From assembly GCA_905233985.1 (NCBI GenBank), contig CAJOFA010000034.1, positions 1 through 39,355 on the forward strand: DNA of 39,355 nucleotides, written 5' to 3'. Shown here piece after piece: positions 24,548 to 32,777 of the stretch. How positions within the stretch are numbered: position 1 is the first letter of the stretch; every line of letters begins with the position of its first letter. Origin of the DNA: an uncultured Prevotella sp. Lineage in GTDB: Bacteria > Bacteroidota > Bacteroidia > Bacteroidales > Bacteroidaceae. The translations under genes and the position numbers were made by a program. The notes beneath the pieces were generated by a model. That model was given only the letters and a program-made list of their open reading frames with translations. It was not told the origin of the DNA and did no database searches.

Positions 24548-27103
24548 TCATCCTTTTCGGCGGAACTTCGCAGCAGTATTCGAGAACTTTTTGATTTCCT
24601 CGGCGAAGTCCACCACGTCCTTGGTCAGTCCTTCGGTAAGGTTACCTGCAGGGTCGTAGGCATCGTTCTGCCCCAAAAGCTCATTGATGCCGCCTTCTAT
24701 CAATGCACCGCCGTCAATCTGGCCACCGAAGGTGACATTAGACGTGCTTGTGAATTTGAACGTTCCTAAAGCATCATCCACATCAATGTTTGTGCCTTTG
24801 ATGCCGATATTGGTCTTCAGTTCCGTATTCCACTTCTGGTTGAATATCTTGTCTATGGTCTTCGCCGTCTTCTCGCTAAAGCGGAAGCCCGTGTCTGTCT
24901 CAAACGTTGCCGAACTCGGGTCAAGCGTCTGTGCAGCAGAGTCTTTCACGAATCCCAAAACACCGCTGATGGCCTTACTGGCACCAAACTCAGCCGTTTT
25001 GCTTCCTATGGAGTTGACACCTTTATAGAATGCCTTAGCAGCATCGCCCGATTCATAATACTCCGTGGCAGCATCACTGGCAACCTGAGTGCCAACAGTG
25101 ATGCCGTATTCCATCATCCAACCGCCGCCCTTGGCCTGTGCGATGTTACCAGCCTCGTTCTGAATGACACCGAGTGCGCCATTTCCCATGCCCACCAAGA
25201 CATGTGCAGCGCCCTCACCCATCGACTTTCCCTCAGCAATGGCCTCGCTGGTGGCTACGAGGGTGGACTTGGCAAAGGTGTAGGCATTCTTCACCGCAGC
25301 ACCGCCAGGCACACAACCAGACATGAGGTTAACGCCAACCTCACAGGTCTTATCGACGGTCTCCAAGTATTTGACACTGTCGTCCCATGCCTTTGCTTGT
25401 TCGTGAGCGATATTCTGGTCCAACTCCCTCATAATCTGCTCATACTTCATCGCCTTCCTGATGGCATCCTCGTTAGCTGCGGTGTGGTATTTCTCTGCTA
25501 ACTTCTCCAAATTTTCCTGCTTCTTCTCAGCATCGGCCTGAGCCTGCTTCCAGTCCTGATACGCCTTCTGCTCGTCGGAGTAACCACGTTCGAGGTCACG
25601 CTGGTTCTGTGCTTCCCATTGGGCGTGTTGCTCTGCGACGTTGCGGGCTGCCGTCTCAGCATCCTGACGAAGCACACCGCTGTTCTCTGCCTCGAAACGC
25701 AGACGCTCAGCAATGTCGTCGGCATTATAGGTACAGCCACTGTCACTCGACCAAGTGCCGTCACCGTTCGAATAGTAGTGAACGTCTTTGCCTGTCACGG
25801 GACTCTTCATCACGATGTCACCGTCAGCCTGTTGGTGTAAGAACTGGTCGCCGTAGGGATAGTCCTTCGGATTGAACTTGTTGGGGTCAACGGGTTCCGG
25901 TTCCGTGGGCGGTACAGGTGTTACCTCGTCCTCTTCTTCCTCTTCTTTTCGTTTGGGTTCCAGTCCATTCATATCTGGCGTGTCAGGAACAGGAGGCGGT
26001 GTTCCCCCAGATGCACCACCTAAGATGGCCTCGGTCAGTCCACTGGCAATGCTGGCACCCGAACCACCCACCACGCTGGCAACACCATTGCCAATCAGGA
26101 TGGATGCTACGACACCAATGGTATTGATGACTGCCGACTCCAACGCCGAGGAGTGTTCACCCAGTCCCAACGGGTCACCCTCACCCTTCAACCACGTGAC
26201 AAGGTCGTCCATGTAGTTGATCATCTCTACGCGGTCCTCCTCTGTGACCAGAGGTGCTGTGTCGTCGCTAATCATGATTTCCTCGACAATGAAAAAGACA
26301 CGTGGCCAAGCATTGTTACTCAGCGCAGCATTTTCTTCGTCAGTCAGGAATTTTGTGCTCACTCCAGCAGCATTTGAACTTAGCATGACAAGTAGGTCTC
26401 GCGCCCCCTTGAAATAAATAAACTTTCCAAACTTGCCGTTAACGCCTGCGGGCTTGCTCATATTATATTCCATGATGCCATCCGAATCCCACATACCAGA
26501 GCTGTGATAATATTTACCACCTGCGCCAACATCCCTCATCTTTGTGTTCATGGCATAGCTGAATCCTATGCCGCTTTCCGTCGGGACGAGTTGCAGTCCG
26601 TTAATGCTTATCGTTACATGCGATGTGACATGGTTTGTCTTCGGCTCTTTTGTGCCAATAACAGATTGCCAAGTGTACTCAAACGAATAGCTGCGACTAA
26701 CCGACTCATGGGTATAAACGCAGAAGGCCGCTTCATGGATGGGTGCACCTTCAACACCATAATGTTTTTGGTAATTCACCTTACCCGAAATAAATTCTCC
26801 CTGCAGCGCAGTGATACGAATATATTTCTCTATCCATGCTGCTCCGGCAATCGGTTTCAGTCGCAGTCCGAGAACTTTCGCACCACTCTCCTTCAACACC
26901 TTGTTGAAGTCTATGTCACCTTGATCGTATGCACGTTGAAAATCTGTGCGATTGATGCCCTGCAAGTTGAAGAATTCCACAGGATCTACCCATTTCGTTC
27001 CGGGTTCATTGTTTAGCTGTCCGCCATCACCGTCTTCGGCCACAGCAGGCAGCGCCATACACATAGCCCATGCGACTATCGCCGCACAAACCATTCGTTT
27101 CAT
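24548..27103 (-). CDS. Large uncharacterised secreted protein, paralogue of the 27129-29723 gene
   Basis: 851 residues from ATG 27103 (A-rich upstream context; a signal peptide MKRMVCAAIVAWAMCMALPAVA). Residues about 37-305 are a beta-rich N-terminal region with WVDPVEF and SKPAGV motifs. GEGDPLGLGEH (308-317) leads into a glycine-rich hydrophobic hairpin (about 322-366). A Pro/acidic linker follows (368-406), then a near-invariant core (406-543, with DGDIVMKSPVTGKDVHYYS and YSDEQKAYQDWKQAQADAEKKQ) and a coiled coil. A second Gly/Ala-rich hydrophobic stretch (about 595-650) precedes a variable C-terminus. Two membrane-active-looking stretches with a helical core suggest a surface or secreted effector; no known domain is recognised. 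It starts 25 bases after its paralogue. Confidence 0.75.
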   Translation of the reverse strand: MKRMVCAAIVAWAMCMALPAVAEDGDGGQLNNEPGTKWVDPVEFFNLQGINRTDFQRAYDQGDIDFNKVLKESGAKVLGLRLKPIAGAAWIEKYIRITALQGEFISGKVNYQKHYGVEGAPIHEAAFCVYTHESVSRSYSFEYTWQSVIGTKEPKTNHVTSHVTISINGLQLVPTESGIGFSYAMNTKMRDVGAGGKYYHSSGMWDSDGIMEYNMSKPAGVNGKFGKFIYFKGARDLLVMLSSNAAGVSTKFLTDEENAALSNNAWPRVFFIVEEIMISDDTAPLVTEEDRVEMINYMDDLVTWLKGEGDPLGLGEHSSALESAVINTIGVVASILIGNGVASVVGGSGASIASGLTEAILGGASGGTPPPVPDTPDMNGLEPKRKEEEEEDEVTPVPPTEPEPVDPNKFNPKDYPYGDQFLHQQADGDIVMKSPVTGKDVHYYSNGDGTWSSDSGCTYNADDIAERLRFEAENSGVLRQDAETAARNVAEQHAQWEAQNQRDLERGYSDEQKAYQDWKQAQADAEKKQENLEKLAEKYHTAANEDAIRKAMKYEQIMRELDQNIAHEQAKAWDDSVKYLETVDKTCEVGVNLMSGCVPGGAAVKNAYTFAKSTLVATSEAIAEGKSMGEGAAHVLVGMGNGALGVIQNEAGNIAQAKGGGWMMEYGITVGTQVASDAATEYYESGDAAKAFYKGVNSIGSKTAEFGASKAISGVLGFVKDSAAQTLDPSSATFETDTGFRFSEKTAKTIDKIFNQKWNTELKTNIGIKGTNIDVDDALGTFKFTSTSNVTFGGQIDGGALIEGGINELLGQNDAYDPAGNLTEGLTKDVVDFAEEIKKFSNTAAKFRRKG

Positions 27104-27128
27104 CTGTATTCTTTTTCCTCTCATATCT

Positions 27129-29723
27129 TTAATATTTATGCCTATAGACTGCTGCCATATCTTGGAACGCGGTGATGCTGTCCACATAGTCTTTGATTTC
27201 GCTGGCATTCTCCATCATGCTACCATCAGCCTGCCTGATGACATCACTCGGGAGAGGGAGAACTTCGGCCACCTTTTCGGCACCGTACACCACGTTGGCG
27301 GCTCCATCGACAAGTTTCTCCTTACCCCACAACGCTAGGTCGCCGCCCCAGCCAGACGTATTGGTGTATCCTTTCGAGTCGCTCCAGCCGATGACCTCGC
27401 CAATAGCCGCTTCTACGAGATTGCTGCCTTCTTTTGTCGAACCACTTACAGAGAAGGTCGTAGGCTTGAGGTCGATCTTGAGTCCAGTGGTGAGGTTGTA
27501 GTCTTTGAATGACTTGTTAAAGTTTCCTTCCTTGAACAACCACTTGTCAATCGTTTTGGCCGTACTTTCTTTGAAATAGAACTTATCCACGTCCACGTCG
27601 TTGGGGTCCAATGAAGCATTTACTGTTTGCTTCAGCTTACTCATGCCACCACTGATGAGCTTGCCGATGCCGAAGTCCACCGTCTTCTTGCCTGTCGTCT
27701 TTATGATGGTGTCAGAAATCTCATCCATGCTTTTCCCCTCAGCAATGGCGTTCATGCATTCCTTGAGGTCTTCGGTCATCACGTTGATACCCCATTCTTT
27801 CACCAAGGCATATTTTGTTTTCTCCGTCAGGTTACCGGCTTCGTTCTGAATGACACCGAGTGCGCCGTTCCCCATACCCACCAAAACGTGCAATGCGCCT
27901 TCCTTAAAATCCTTGCCTTCGGCGATGGCCTCGCTGGTGGCTACCAGACTGGCCTTGGCAAAGGTGTAGGCGTTCTTCACCGCGCCGCCGCCAGGAACGA
28001 CGCTACTCATGAGGTTCACGGTCACCTCGCAGGTCTTGTCAATTTTCTTACATATCTCTATACGATTATCCCACCGTTCTGCTAAGTCGTTATAAACTTC
28101 GGCGTCAATTATGTTCATGGTCTGTTCGAACTTGGCGGCTTCCTTGACGGCTTTCTCTGTAGCTGCTACATGGTATTTGTCTGCCAATTTTTCCAAATAC
28201 TGCTGCTTCTTCTCGGCATCGGCCTGTGCCTGCTTCCAGTCATGATAGGCCTTCTGTTCGTCGGAGTAACCACGCTCTAGGTCACGCTGGTTCTGTGCTT
28301 CCCATGCTGCGTGCTGCTCTGCGACATTGCGAGCTGCCGTCTCTGCATCCTGACGCAGCACACCACTGTTCTCTGCCTCATAGCGCAAGCGTTCACCAAT
28401 GTCATCTGCATTGTAGGTCATGCCGCTATCAGTGAACCACGTGCCGTCACCGTTCGAATAGTAGTGAACATCCTTGCCCGTCACAGGACTCTTCATCACG
28501 ATGTCGCCATCGGGTTGCTGCGTGAGGTACTGATTGCCGTAGGGATAGTCTTGCGGATTGAACTTGTTGGGATCTACGGGCTCTGGCTCTTGCGGAACAT
28601 CAGGCGGTGTCCCCTCGTCCTCCTCTTCCTTTCGCTTAGGATCCTGTCCGTCTAACTGTGGCGTGTCAGGCATGGGTGGTGGTGGCGTACCACCAGAAGC
28701 ACTTCCTAAGAGGGCTTCGGTCAATCCTGCAGCGATGGTTGCTCCCGTGCCGCCTGACATGCTGGCTATACCGCTGCTGAGCAGAATGGAGGCCACGATG
28801 CCAATAACGCTGATGACTGCTGCCTCCAACGGTCCGGAGTGTTCTCCCAGTCCTAACGGGTCGCCCTGTCCCGTGAGCCATGTCAAGAGGGCACCCATAT
28901 AGTTCGAAAGCACGAAAGCACCGCCTTCATCCTCCACTAAGATTTCTTCCACAATAAAGCAGGCATGAGGCCAGACCGTCCACTCAAAATTCTTTTCTCC
29001 TGTCTCTTTCTTACGCTCTTCTCCGACAATCAACCGCAACGGCATATCCTTGTTATAGATGAAATAAGCCAATTCGTCGGTTACACCTGCCGGCTTGCTA
29101 TATGTATTGTTACGCGTGACCTTTGTGACATCTGTGTCTAAACTTCCACGTATAATCTTTGTATCTTCGTATGTTCCTGATGCACTGATAGGGCAATCCA
29201 TCGCATAGGACAACGCTACGCCCTTCTTTGTCTGAGCAACGCGAAGGTCTTTCAGTTGTATCACGCTGTGGACATTCAATTTGTACTTCCAGCCCAAAGC
29301 TTGCAAGTTGCTCCTTTCATATGAGTAGTTTACGTCATAGTTTCTGTTAATGCCCTCGTCCATATAGATGCAGAAGGACTCGTCATCGACGGGAACCCCC
29401 CATTCCCAATATTTCTCTTGGAAATCATAGATGATGCCAACATTAGTATCATGTCCTGTTGCCAAGTATGGCTTGAGTTTCATTCCCAGAACCTTAACAC
29501 CCCTGTCCTTGATGATTTTCTGGATGTCGTATGCCGAACGTTGGCTACCCCATCCCATAGCAACCTCTCCCAGGTCATCTTTTTTCATCTTGTTCAACTC
29601 CAGATACTCTATGGGATCAACCCATTGAGCACCGGACACATCACGTTGCCCGCCATCAGCCACGGCAGGAAGCGACACAGTGATTGCTAATGCGACAAGT
29701 ACCGCACACAACCATCTTTTCAT
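27129..29723 (-). CDS. Large uncharacterised secreted protein, paralogue of the 24548-27103 gene
   Basis: 864 residues from ATG 29723 (MKRWLCAVLVALAITVSLPAVADG signal peptide; an ATG at 29741 adds six residues). The layout equals that of its neighbour: WVDPIEY, SKPAGV, QGDPLGLGEH (about 286-295), Gly-rich hydrophobic hairpin (about 300-345), Pro/acidic linker, the conserved core (about 384-523), coiled coil and a second Gly/Ala stretch (about 570-630). The N-terminal 280 and the last 230 residues are much more diverged than the core. The C-terminal part keeps FKESTAKTIDK-type motifs, so the copies are homologous throughout. Function unknown; tandem duplication is clear. Confidence 0.75.
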   Translation of the reverse strand: MKRWLCAVLVALAITVSLPAVADGGQRDVSGAQWVDPIEYLELNKMKKDDLGEVAMGWGSQRSAYDIQKIIKDRGVKVLGMKLKPYLATGHDTNVGIIYDFQEKYWEWGVPVDDESFCIYMDEGINRNYDVNYSYERSNLQALGWKYKLNVHSVIQLKDLRVAQTKKGVALSYAMDCPISASGTYEDTKIIRGSLDTDVTKVTRNNTYSKPAGVTDELAYFIYNKDMPLRLIVGEERKKETGEKNFEWTVWPHACFIVEEILVEDEGGAFVLSNYMGALLTWLTGQGDPLGLGEHSGPLEAAVISVIGIVASILLSSGIASMSGGTGATIAAGLTEALLGSASGGTPPPPMPDTPQLDGQDPKRKEEEDEGTPPDVPQEPEPVDPNKFNPQDYPYGNQYLTQQPDGDIVMKSPVTGKDVHYYSNGDGTWFTDSGMTYNADDIGERLRYEAENSGVLRQDAETAARNVAEQHAAWEAQNQRDLERGYSDEQKAYHDWKQAQADAEKKQQYLEKLADKYHVAATEKAVKEAAKFEQTMNIIDAEVYNDLAERWDNRIEICKKIDKTCEVTVNLMSSVVPGGGAVKNAYTFAKASLVATSEAIAEGKDFKEGALHVLVGMGNGALGVIQNEAGNLTEKTKYALVKEWGINVMTEDLKECMNAIAEGKSMDEISDTIIKTTGKKTVDFGIGKLISGGMSKLKQTVNASLDPNDVDVDKFYFKESTAKTIDKWLFKEGNFNKSFKDYNLTTGLKIDLKPTTFSVSGSTKEGSNLVEAAIGEVIGWSDSKGYTNTSGWGGDLALWGKEKLVDGAANVVYGAEKVAEVLPLPSDVIRQADGSMMENASEIKDYVDSITAFQDMAAVYRHKY

Positions 29724-29758
29724 ATCACGGATGCAGTTCATATCTTAATGAAAGACCT

Positions 29759-30265
29759 TTAATCTCCTGCTGCAATGAAACGCCTAGGAGCAGTGCCAGC
29801 AGATACCTCGATGCTGTCACGTGAGGGATAGACATAGACGATGATGCCACATTCGTCGCGCTTGGTAGCACCGTAAATATAATATATACTGTTGCCATAG
29901 GAACGCAGGGGGAAGTCGCGAATGGCTGTACTGTCGGTGGAATAATAATGAACCATCCAGCAAGCGGAATCTGTACCCTCGTTCTGAATGGAGAAGGTGT
30001 ATCCTGAGCCTGAGCCGTTGGCATAGTCTGTAGCAGCATAGGGCAACACGTCCTGTTCATTCCAAGGCAGTCCAAGCGTATCAACAATGACACGCGATGT
30101 GACGCTGGGTAAATTGAGCAGTGTCAACAACTCACGGGCCTTCTGGTCCTGAAAGGTTTCACCTGGAAGAATGAGCACTTTAGGTCTGGGATGACAGCCC
30201 ATCAGGGAGAACATCAGCAGTCCCAATACGGGTACCAATAGGCAACAAATAGCTGTTTTCTTCAT
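29759..30265 (-). CDS. Uncharacterised lipoprotein, first gene of the six-gene operon
   Basis: 168 residues. A type II signal with lipobox FSLMGC (Cys at 24) marks an outer- or inner-membrane lipoprotein. The mature part has PRPKVLILPGETFQDQKARELL and many Tyr/Ser-rich beta segments (GSGSGYTFSIQ, SIYYIYGATKRDECGIIVYV). No known domain is recognised. It lies 35 bases before the first large secreted protein, behind the promoter at 30322-30350, so it is the first gene of the transcript. Confidence 0.75.
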   Translation of the reverse strand: MKKTAICCLLVPVLGLLMFSLMGCHPRPKVLILPGETFQDQKARELLTLLNLPSVTSRVIVDTLGLPWNEQDVLPYAATDYANGSGSGYTFSIQNEGTDSACWMVHYYSTDSTAIRDFPLRSYGNSIYYIYGATKRDECGIIVYVYPSRDSIEVSAGTAPRRFIAAGD

Positions 30266-30321
30266 TGTAATAAAGGTGTTTTAGGTTATGACTTTTTGCA
30301 ATACATGCAGTTTTCAGGGGG

Positions 30322-30350
30322 TAAAGATACAAAAAAGATTAAATAATCAA
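30322..30350 (-). promoter_or_regulatory. Promoter of the six-gene operon
   Basis: On the minus strand TTG (30350-30348), an 18-base spacer and TATCTTTA (30329-30322) resemble the -33/-7 pattern, with A in place of the last G of TAnnTTTG. The predicted leader to ATG 30265 is about 50 bases. The divergent mlaE promoter lies about 53 bases away. Confidence 0.5.
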
Positions 30351-30402
30351 GATGAAAAATTAAAATATTTCAGTGCAATGGCTCAATTTTCACTTTTTTT
30401 CG

Positions 30403-30410
30403 TACCTTTG
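30403..30410 (+). promoter_or_regulatory. -7 promoter box of mlaEF
   Basis: TACCTTTG on the plus strand, 23 bases before the mlaE ATG, which is preceded by AAAGAAACAAGC. Confidence 0.65.
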
Positions 30411-30433
30411 AGGCAATTTTTAAAGAAACAAGC

Positions 30434-31180
30434 ATGTTGATACTGAATTGGCTTAACACCTTCGGGCGTTATTTGATGCTGATGGGACGCACATTTTCAC
30501 GTCCTGAACGTCTGCGTATGTTCCTGAAGGAGTACGTGAAGGAGATGGCCCAGTTGGGTGTCAACTCCATTGGCATTGTGCTGCTCATCTCGTTTTTCAT
30601 AGGTGCCGTCATCTGTATCCAGATGAAGCTGAACATCCAGTCGCCATGGATGCCGCGCTGGGTGACAGGTTACACTACCCGTGAGATTATGCTGCTGGAG
30701 TTCTCGTCAAGCATCATGTGTCTGATTCTTGCTGGTAAGGTAGGTTCAAACATCGCGTCGGAGATAGGTACCATGCGTGTGACCCAGCAGATTGACGCCC
30801 TCGAAATCATGGGTGTCAACTCCGCCAGCTTCCTCATCCTGCCGAAGATCCTGGGTATGATGACTATCATGCCGCTGCTTGTCATTTTCTCTTCAGGTAC
30901 GGGTATCTTAGGTGCCTATGCCACAGCGTATATCGGACATATTCTACCACCTGACGACCTGACTCTCGGACTACAACATGCCTTTGTGCCGTGGTTCGTG
31001 TGGATGAGTATCATCAAGAGTACCTTCTTCGCGTTCATCATATCCAGTGTGCCGGCCTACTTCGGCTATACCGTTGAAGGTGGTTCGGTGAATGTCGGTA
31101 AGGCTTCTACTGATGCCGTCGTGTCGTCGAGCGTGCTGATTCTTTGTAGTGACGTATTCCTAACGCATCTGCTGTCATGA
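30434..31180 (+). CDS. mlaE: MlaE-type lipid ABC transporter permease
   Basis: 248 residues, the usual length. About five membrane helices; conserved MlaE motifs FIGAVICIQMKLNIQ, REIMLLEFSSSIMCLILAGKVGSNIASEIGTMRVTQQIDALEIMGVN (the EIGTMRVTEQIDAL signature) and the final GSVNVGKASTDAVVSSSVLILCSDVFL. MlaE with MlaF moves phospholipids across the inner membrane. It overlaps mlaF by 4 bases (ATGA). The MCE-domain substrate-binding subunit that usually belongs to this system is not beside it. Confidence 0.95.
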   Translation: MLILNWLNTFGRYLMLMGRTFSRPERLRMFLKEYVKEMAQLGVNSIGIVLLISFFIGAVICIQMKLNIQSPWMPRWVTGYTTREIMLLEFSSSIMCLILAGKVGSNIASEIGTMRVTQQIDALEIMGVNSASFLILPKILGMMTIMPLLVIFSSGTGILGAYATAYIGHILPPDDLTLGLQHAFVPWFVWMSIIKSTFFAFIISSVPAYFGYTVEGGSVNVGKASTDAVVSSSVLILCSDVFLTHLLS

Positions 31181-31950
31181 TTGAAGTCAAGAACCTATAC
31201 AAGTCATTTGAGGATAAGGATGTGCTGAAGAATATCAACACCACGTTCGAGAACGGCAAGACGAACCTCATCATCGGTCAGAGTGGTAGCGGTAAGACGG
31301 TGCTGATGAAGAACCTCGTGGGTCTGCTGACGCCGACAAGTGGGCAGGTGCTATATGACGGACGTGACTTCGTTCAGATGTCGAAGAAGGAGCAGGTCTA
31401 TATGCGCCGGGAGATGGGCATGATTTTCCAGTCAGCAGCTTTGTTTGATTCCATGACTGTATTGGAGAACGTGATGTTCCCACTCGATATGTTTGCCCCC
31501 ATGACGTTGCGTGAACGTACTCACCGTGCCAAGGAATGTCTCGACCGTGTCAACCTGAATGGTGCCGAAGAGAAATACCCTGGTGAGATCAGCGGTGGTA
31601 TGCAGAAGCGTGTTGCCATTGCCCGTGCCATCTCCATGAATCCGAAGTACCTCTTTTGTGACGAACCGAACTCCGGACTGGACCCCAAGACATCGCTCGT
31701 CATCGACGAACTGTTGCACAGTATCACCAAGGAGTATAACATGACCACTATCATCAATACGCACGACATGAACTCCGTGATGGGTATTGGTGAGAACATC
31801 ATCTTCATCTACGAAGGAGAGAAAGAGTGGCAGGGTGTCTCAAGTGATATCATGCACTCCAAGAACCAGCGACTTACCGACTTTATCTTCGCCAGCGACC
31901 TGCTGAAGAACATGCGTAGTGCCGTGTTGAGGCATGAAGGTGAAGAGTGA
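31177..31950 (+). CDS. mlaF: MlaF-type ABC transporter ATPase
   Basis: 257 residues. Walker A GQSGSGKT (about 34-41), Q-loop MIFQSAALFDSMTVLENV, signature ISGGMQKRVAIARA, Walker B YLFCDEPNSGLDP and the switch His in THDM. The pattern FDSMTVLENVMFPL and SGGMQKR is typical of MlaF rather than other ATPases. It powers the permease MlaE, with which it is translationally coupled. Two small hairpins follow its stop. Confidence 0.96.
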   Translation: MIEVKNLYKSFEDKDVLKNINTTFENGKTNLIIGQSGSGKTVLMKNLVGLLTPTSGQVLYDGRDFVQMSKKEQVYMRREMGMIFQSAALFDSMTVLENVMFPLDMFAPMTLRERTHRAKECLDRVNLNGAEEKYPGEISGGMQKRVAIARAISMNPKYLFCDEPNSGLDPKTSLVIDELLHSITKEYNMTTIINTHDMNSVMGIGENIIFIYEGEKEWQGVSSDIMHSKNQRLTDFIFASDLLKNMRSAVLRHEGEE

Positions 31951-31957
31951 AAATACC

Positions 31958-31996
31958 GTTTGATTGACAAATATCAAACCTTTGACGCAGGTCAAA
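31958..31996. other. Two small tandem hairpins after mlaF
   Basis: GTTTGAT (31958-31964) pairs with ATCAAAC (31973-31979), and TTTGAC (31981-31986) with GTCAAA (31991-31996). No T run follows, so they may be an mRNA 3' stabiliser or weak terminator. Confidence 0.4.
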
Positions 31997-32032
31997 ATCT
32001 TCGCTGTTAACGCAAACAATTTGCTTTTTCCC

Positions 32033-32063
32033 TTGCTTTTGATGTGAAATCGTCGTACCTTTG
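32033..32063 (+). promoter_or_regulatory. Promoter of the 31-residue gene
   Basis: TTG at 32033-32035, a 20-base spacer and TACCTTTG at 32056-32063: one of the best -33/-7 pairs in the window. The leader (about 85 bases) includes a hairpin CCTCCT/AGGAGG at 32085-32101 and two copies of TTAGGATAA. Confidence 0.75.
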
Positions 32064-32152
32064 CAGTGCAATTAGGATAATATACCTCCTGTGAGAGGAG
32101 GACAGAAAAAGATTCTTAGGATAACAATTAAACTAAAAAGAAAGGTAAAAAG

Positions 32153-32248
32153 ATGTTTAAGAAATGGATTAACAAATGGATGATGAGTGAGGCTTATAAA
32201 GAGTATTGCCTGAACATAGCAAGACTTTACAATTACCGCACAGCCTAA
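32153..32248 (+). CDS. Very small protein (31 residues) with its own promoter and terminator
   Basis: The frame starts at ATG 32153 after the strong initiation context AAAAAGAAAGGTAAAAAG and ends with TAA at 32246-32248. The product begins MFKKWINKWMMSEAYKEY and ends LYNYRTA, a basic, aromatic, probably helical peptide with one Cys and no signal peptide. The stop is at the base of a strong terminator (32247-32284), and the promoter lies about 90 bases before the start, so this is a compact single-gene transcript of about 220 bases. It might also act as an sRNA. Function unknown. Confidence 0.65.
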   Translation: MFKKWINKWMMSEAYKEYCLNIARLYNYRTA

Positions 32249-32284
32249 ATCGGATTGATTCAAACGGAGTCAATCCGATTTTTG
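32247..32284 (+). terminator. Rho-independent terminator of the 31-residue gene
   Basis: A 12-bp perfect stem, AAATCGGATTGA (32247-32258) and TCAATCCGATTT (32270-32281), followed by T's. It overlaps the stop codon by two bases. It may also end the converging minus-strand operon. Confidence 0.88.
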
Positions 32285-32324
32285 TTTCTATACCTTACAG
32301 CCTCGAAAACTTCTTTTCAGGATT

Positions 32325-32777
32325 TTATTTCATCCGCCAGCGACCATTGTCCTCAACCATCGGCACACAAATCTCCTCATGCGTGGCATCACCGAAGTTC
32401 AGTACGAGAAACACTTGTGTACAATGTAACGTGGAATCGGTCCGTGCAGATACAACCTCAACACTTTGAACCCCCTGATGCAGTTGGTTCAGACGAACCA
32501 TATACTGCTTGGCAGCGCTGCGTAGTTGTTCTACATAGTCAGCTGATGCACCCTCAGTACCGCTCACACCTTCCATATAGGCATCCCATTCGCCTTCTAC
32601 CAGATGCTCATAGTAGCCCTTGGCTGCCAACGAAGCCTGCTCCTCGGGAGTGATACCACTGCATGAAATGAAGAATGAAGAATGAAGAATGAAGAATGCT
32701 ACGCACAGAATGCCCATCATTCCCTTTTGACTCTTTATCCGCCATAGCAGGGCGGCAACAAATTCTTCATTCTTCAT
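32325..32777 (-). CDS. Small lipoprotein, DUF4878/NTF2-like
   Basis: 150 residues as read from 32777. The lipobox is FISCSG (Cys about 39). The mature part begins ITPEEQASLAAKGYYEHLVEGEWDAYMEGV and ends with the CVPMVEDNGRWRMK terminus, which resembles the DUF4878 family of small NTF2-like lipoproteins. ATG 32720 (MMGILCVAFF...) after AAAAGGGA is an equally likely start. The signal peptide is encoded by a 7-bp tandem repeat (32667-32698), and a second related array spans the upstream start (32762-32794). It is the last gene of the der operon, 20 bases past the der stop. Confidence 0.7.
   Translation of the reverse strand: MKNEEFVAALLWRIKSQKGMMGILCVAFFILHSSFFISCSGITPEEQASLAAKGYYEHLVEGEWDAYMEGVSGTEGASADYVEQLRSAAKQYMVRLNQLHQGVQSVEVVSARTDSTLHCTQVFLVLNFGDATHEEICVPMVEDNGRWRMK
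32667..32698 (-). repeat. 7-bp tandem repeat (AATGAAG)n encoding a lipoprotein signal peptide
   Basis: Four exact AATGAAG units (32667, 32674, 32681, 32688; plus-strand reading) and a partial fifth encode the FFILHSSFFIS core just before the lipobox Cys. Because the unit is 7 bp, a copy-number change alters the frame. Confidence 0.85.

Noticed and set aside
22443..30265. Six-gene cluster as a polymorphic toxin-immunity locus
   Set aside because: The C-termini of the two large proteins remain homologous, no toxin motif is visible and no small immunity-type gene follows each one.
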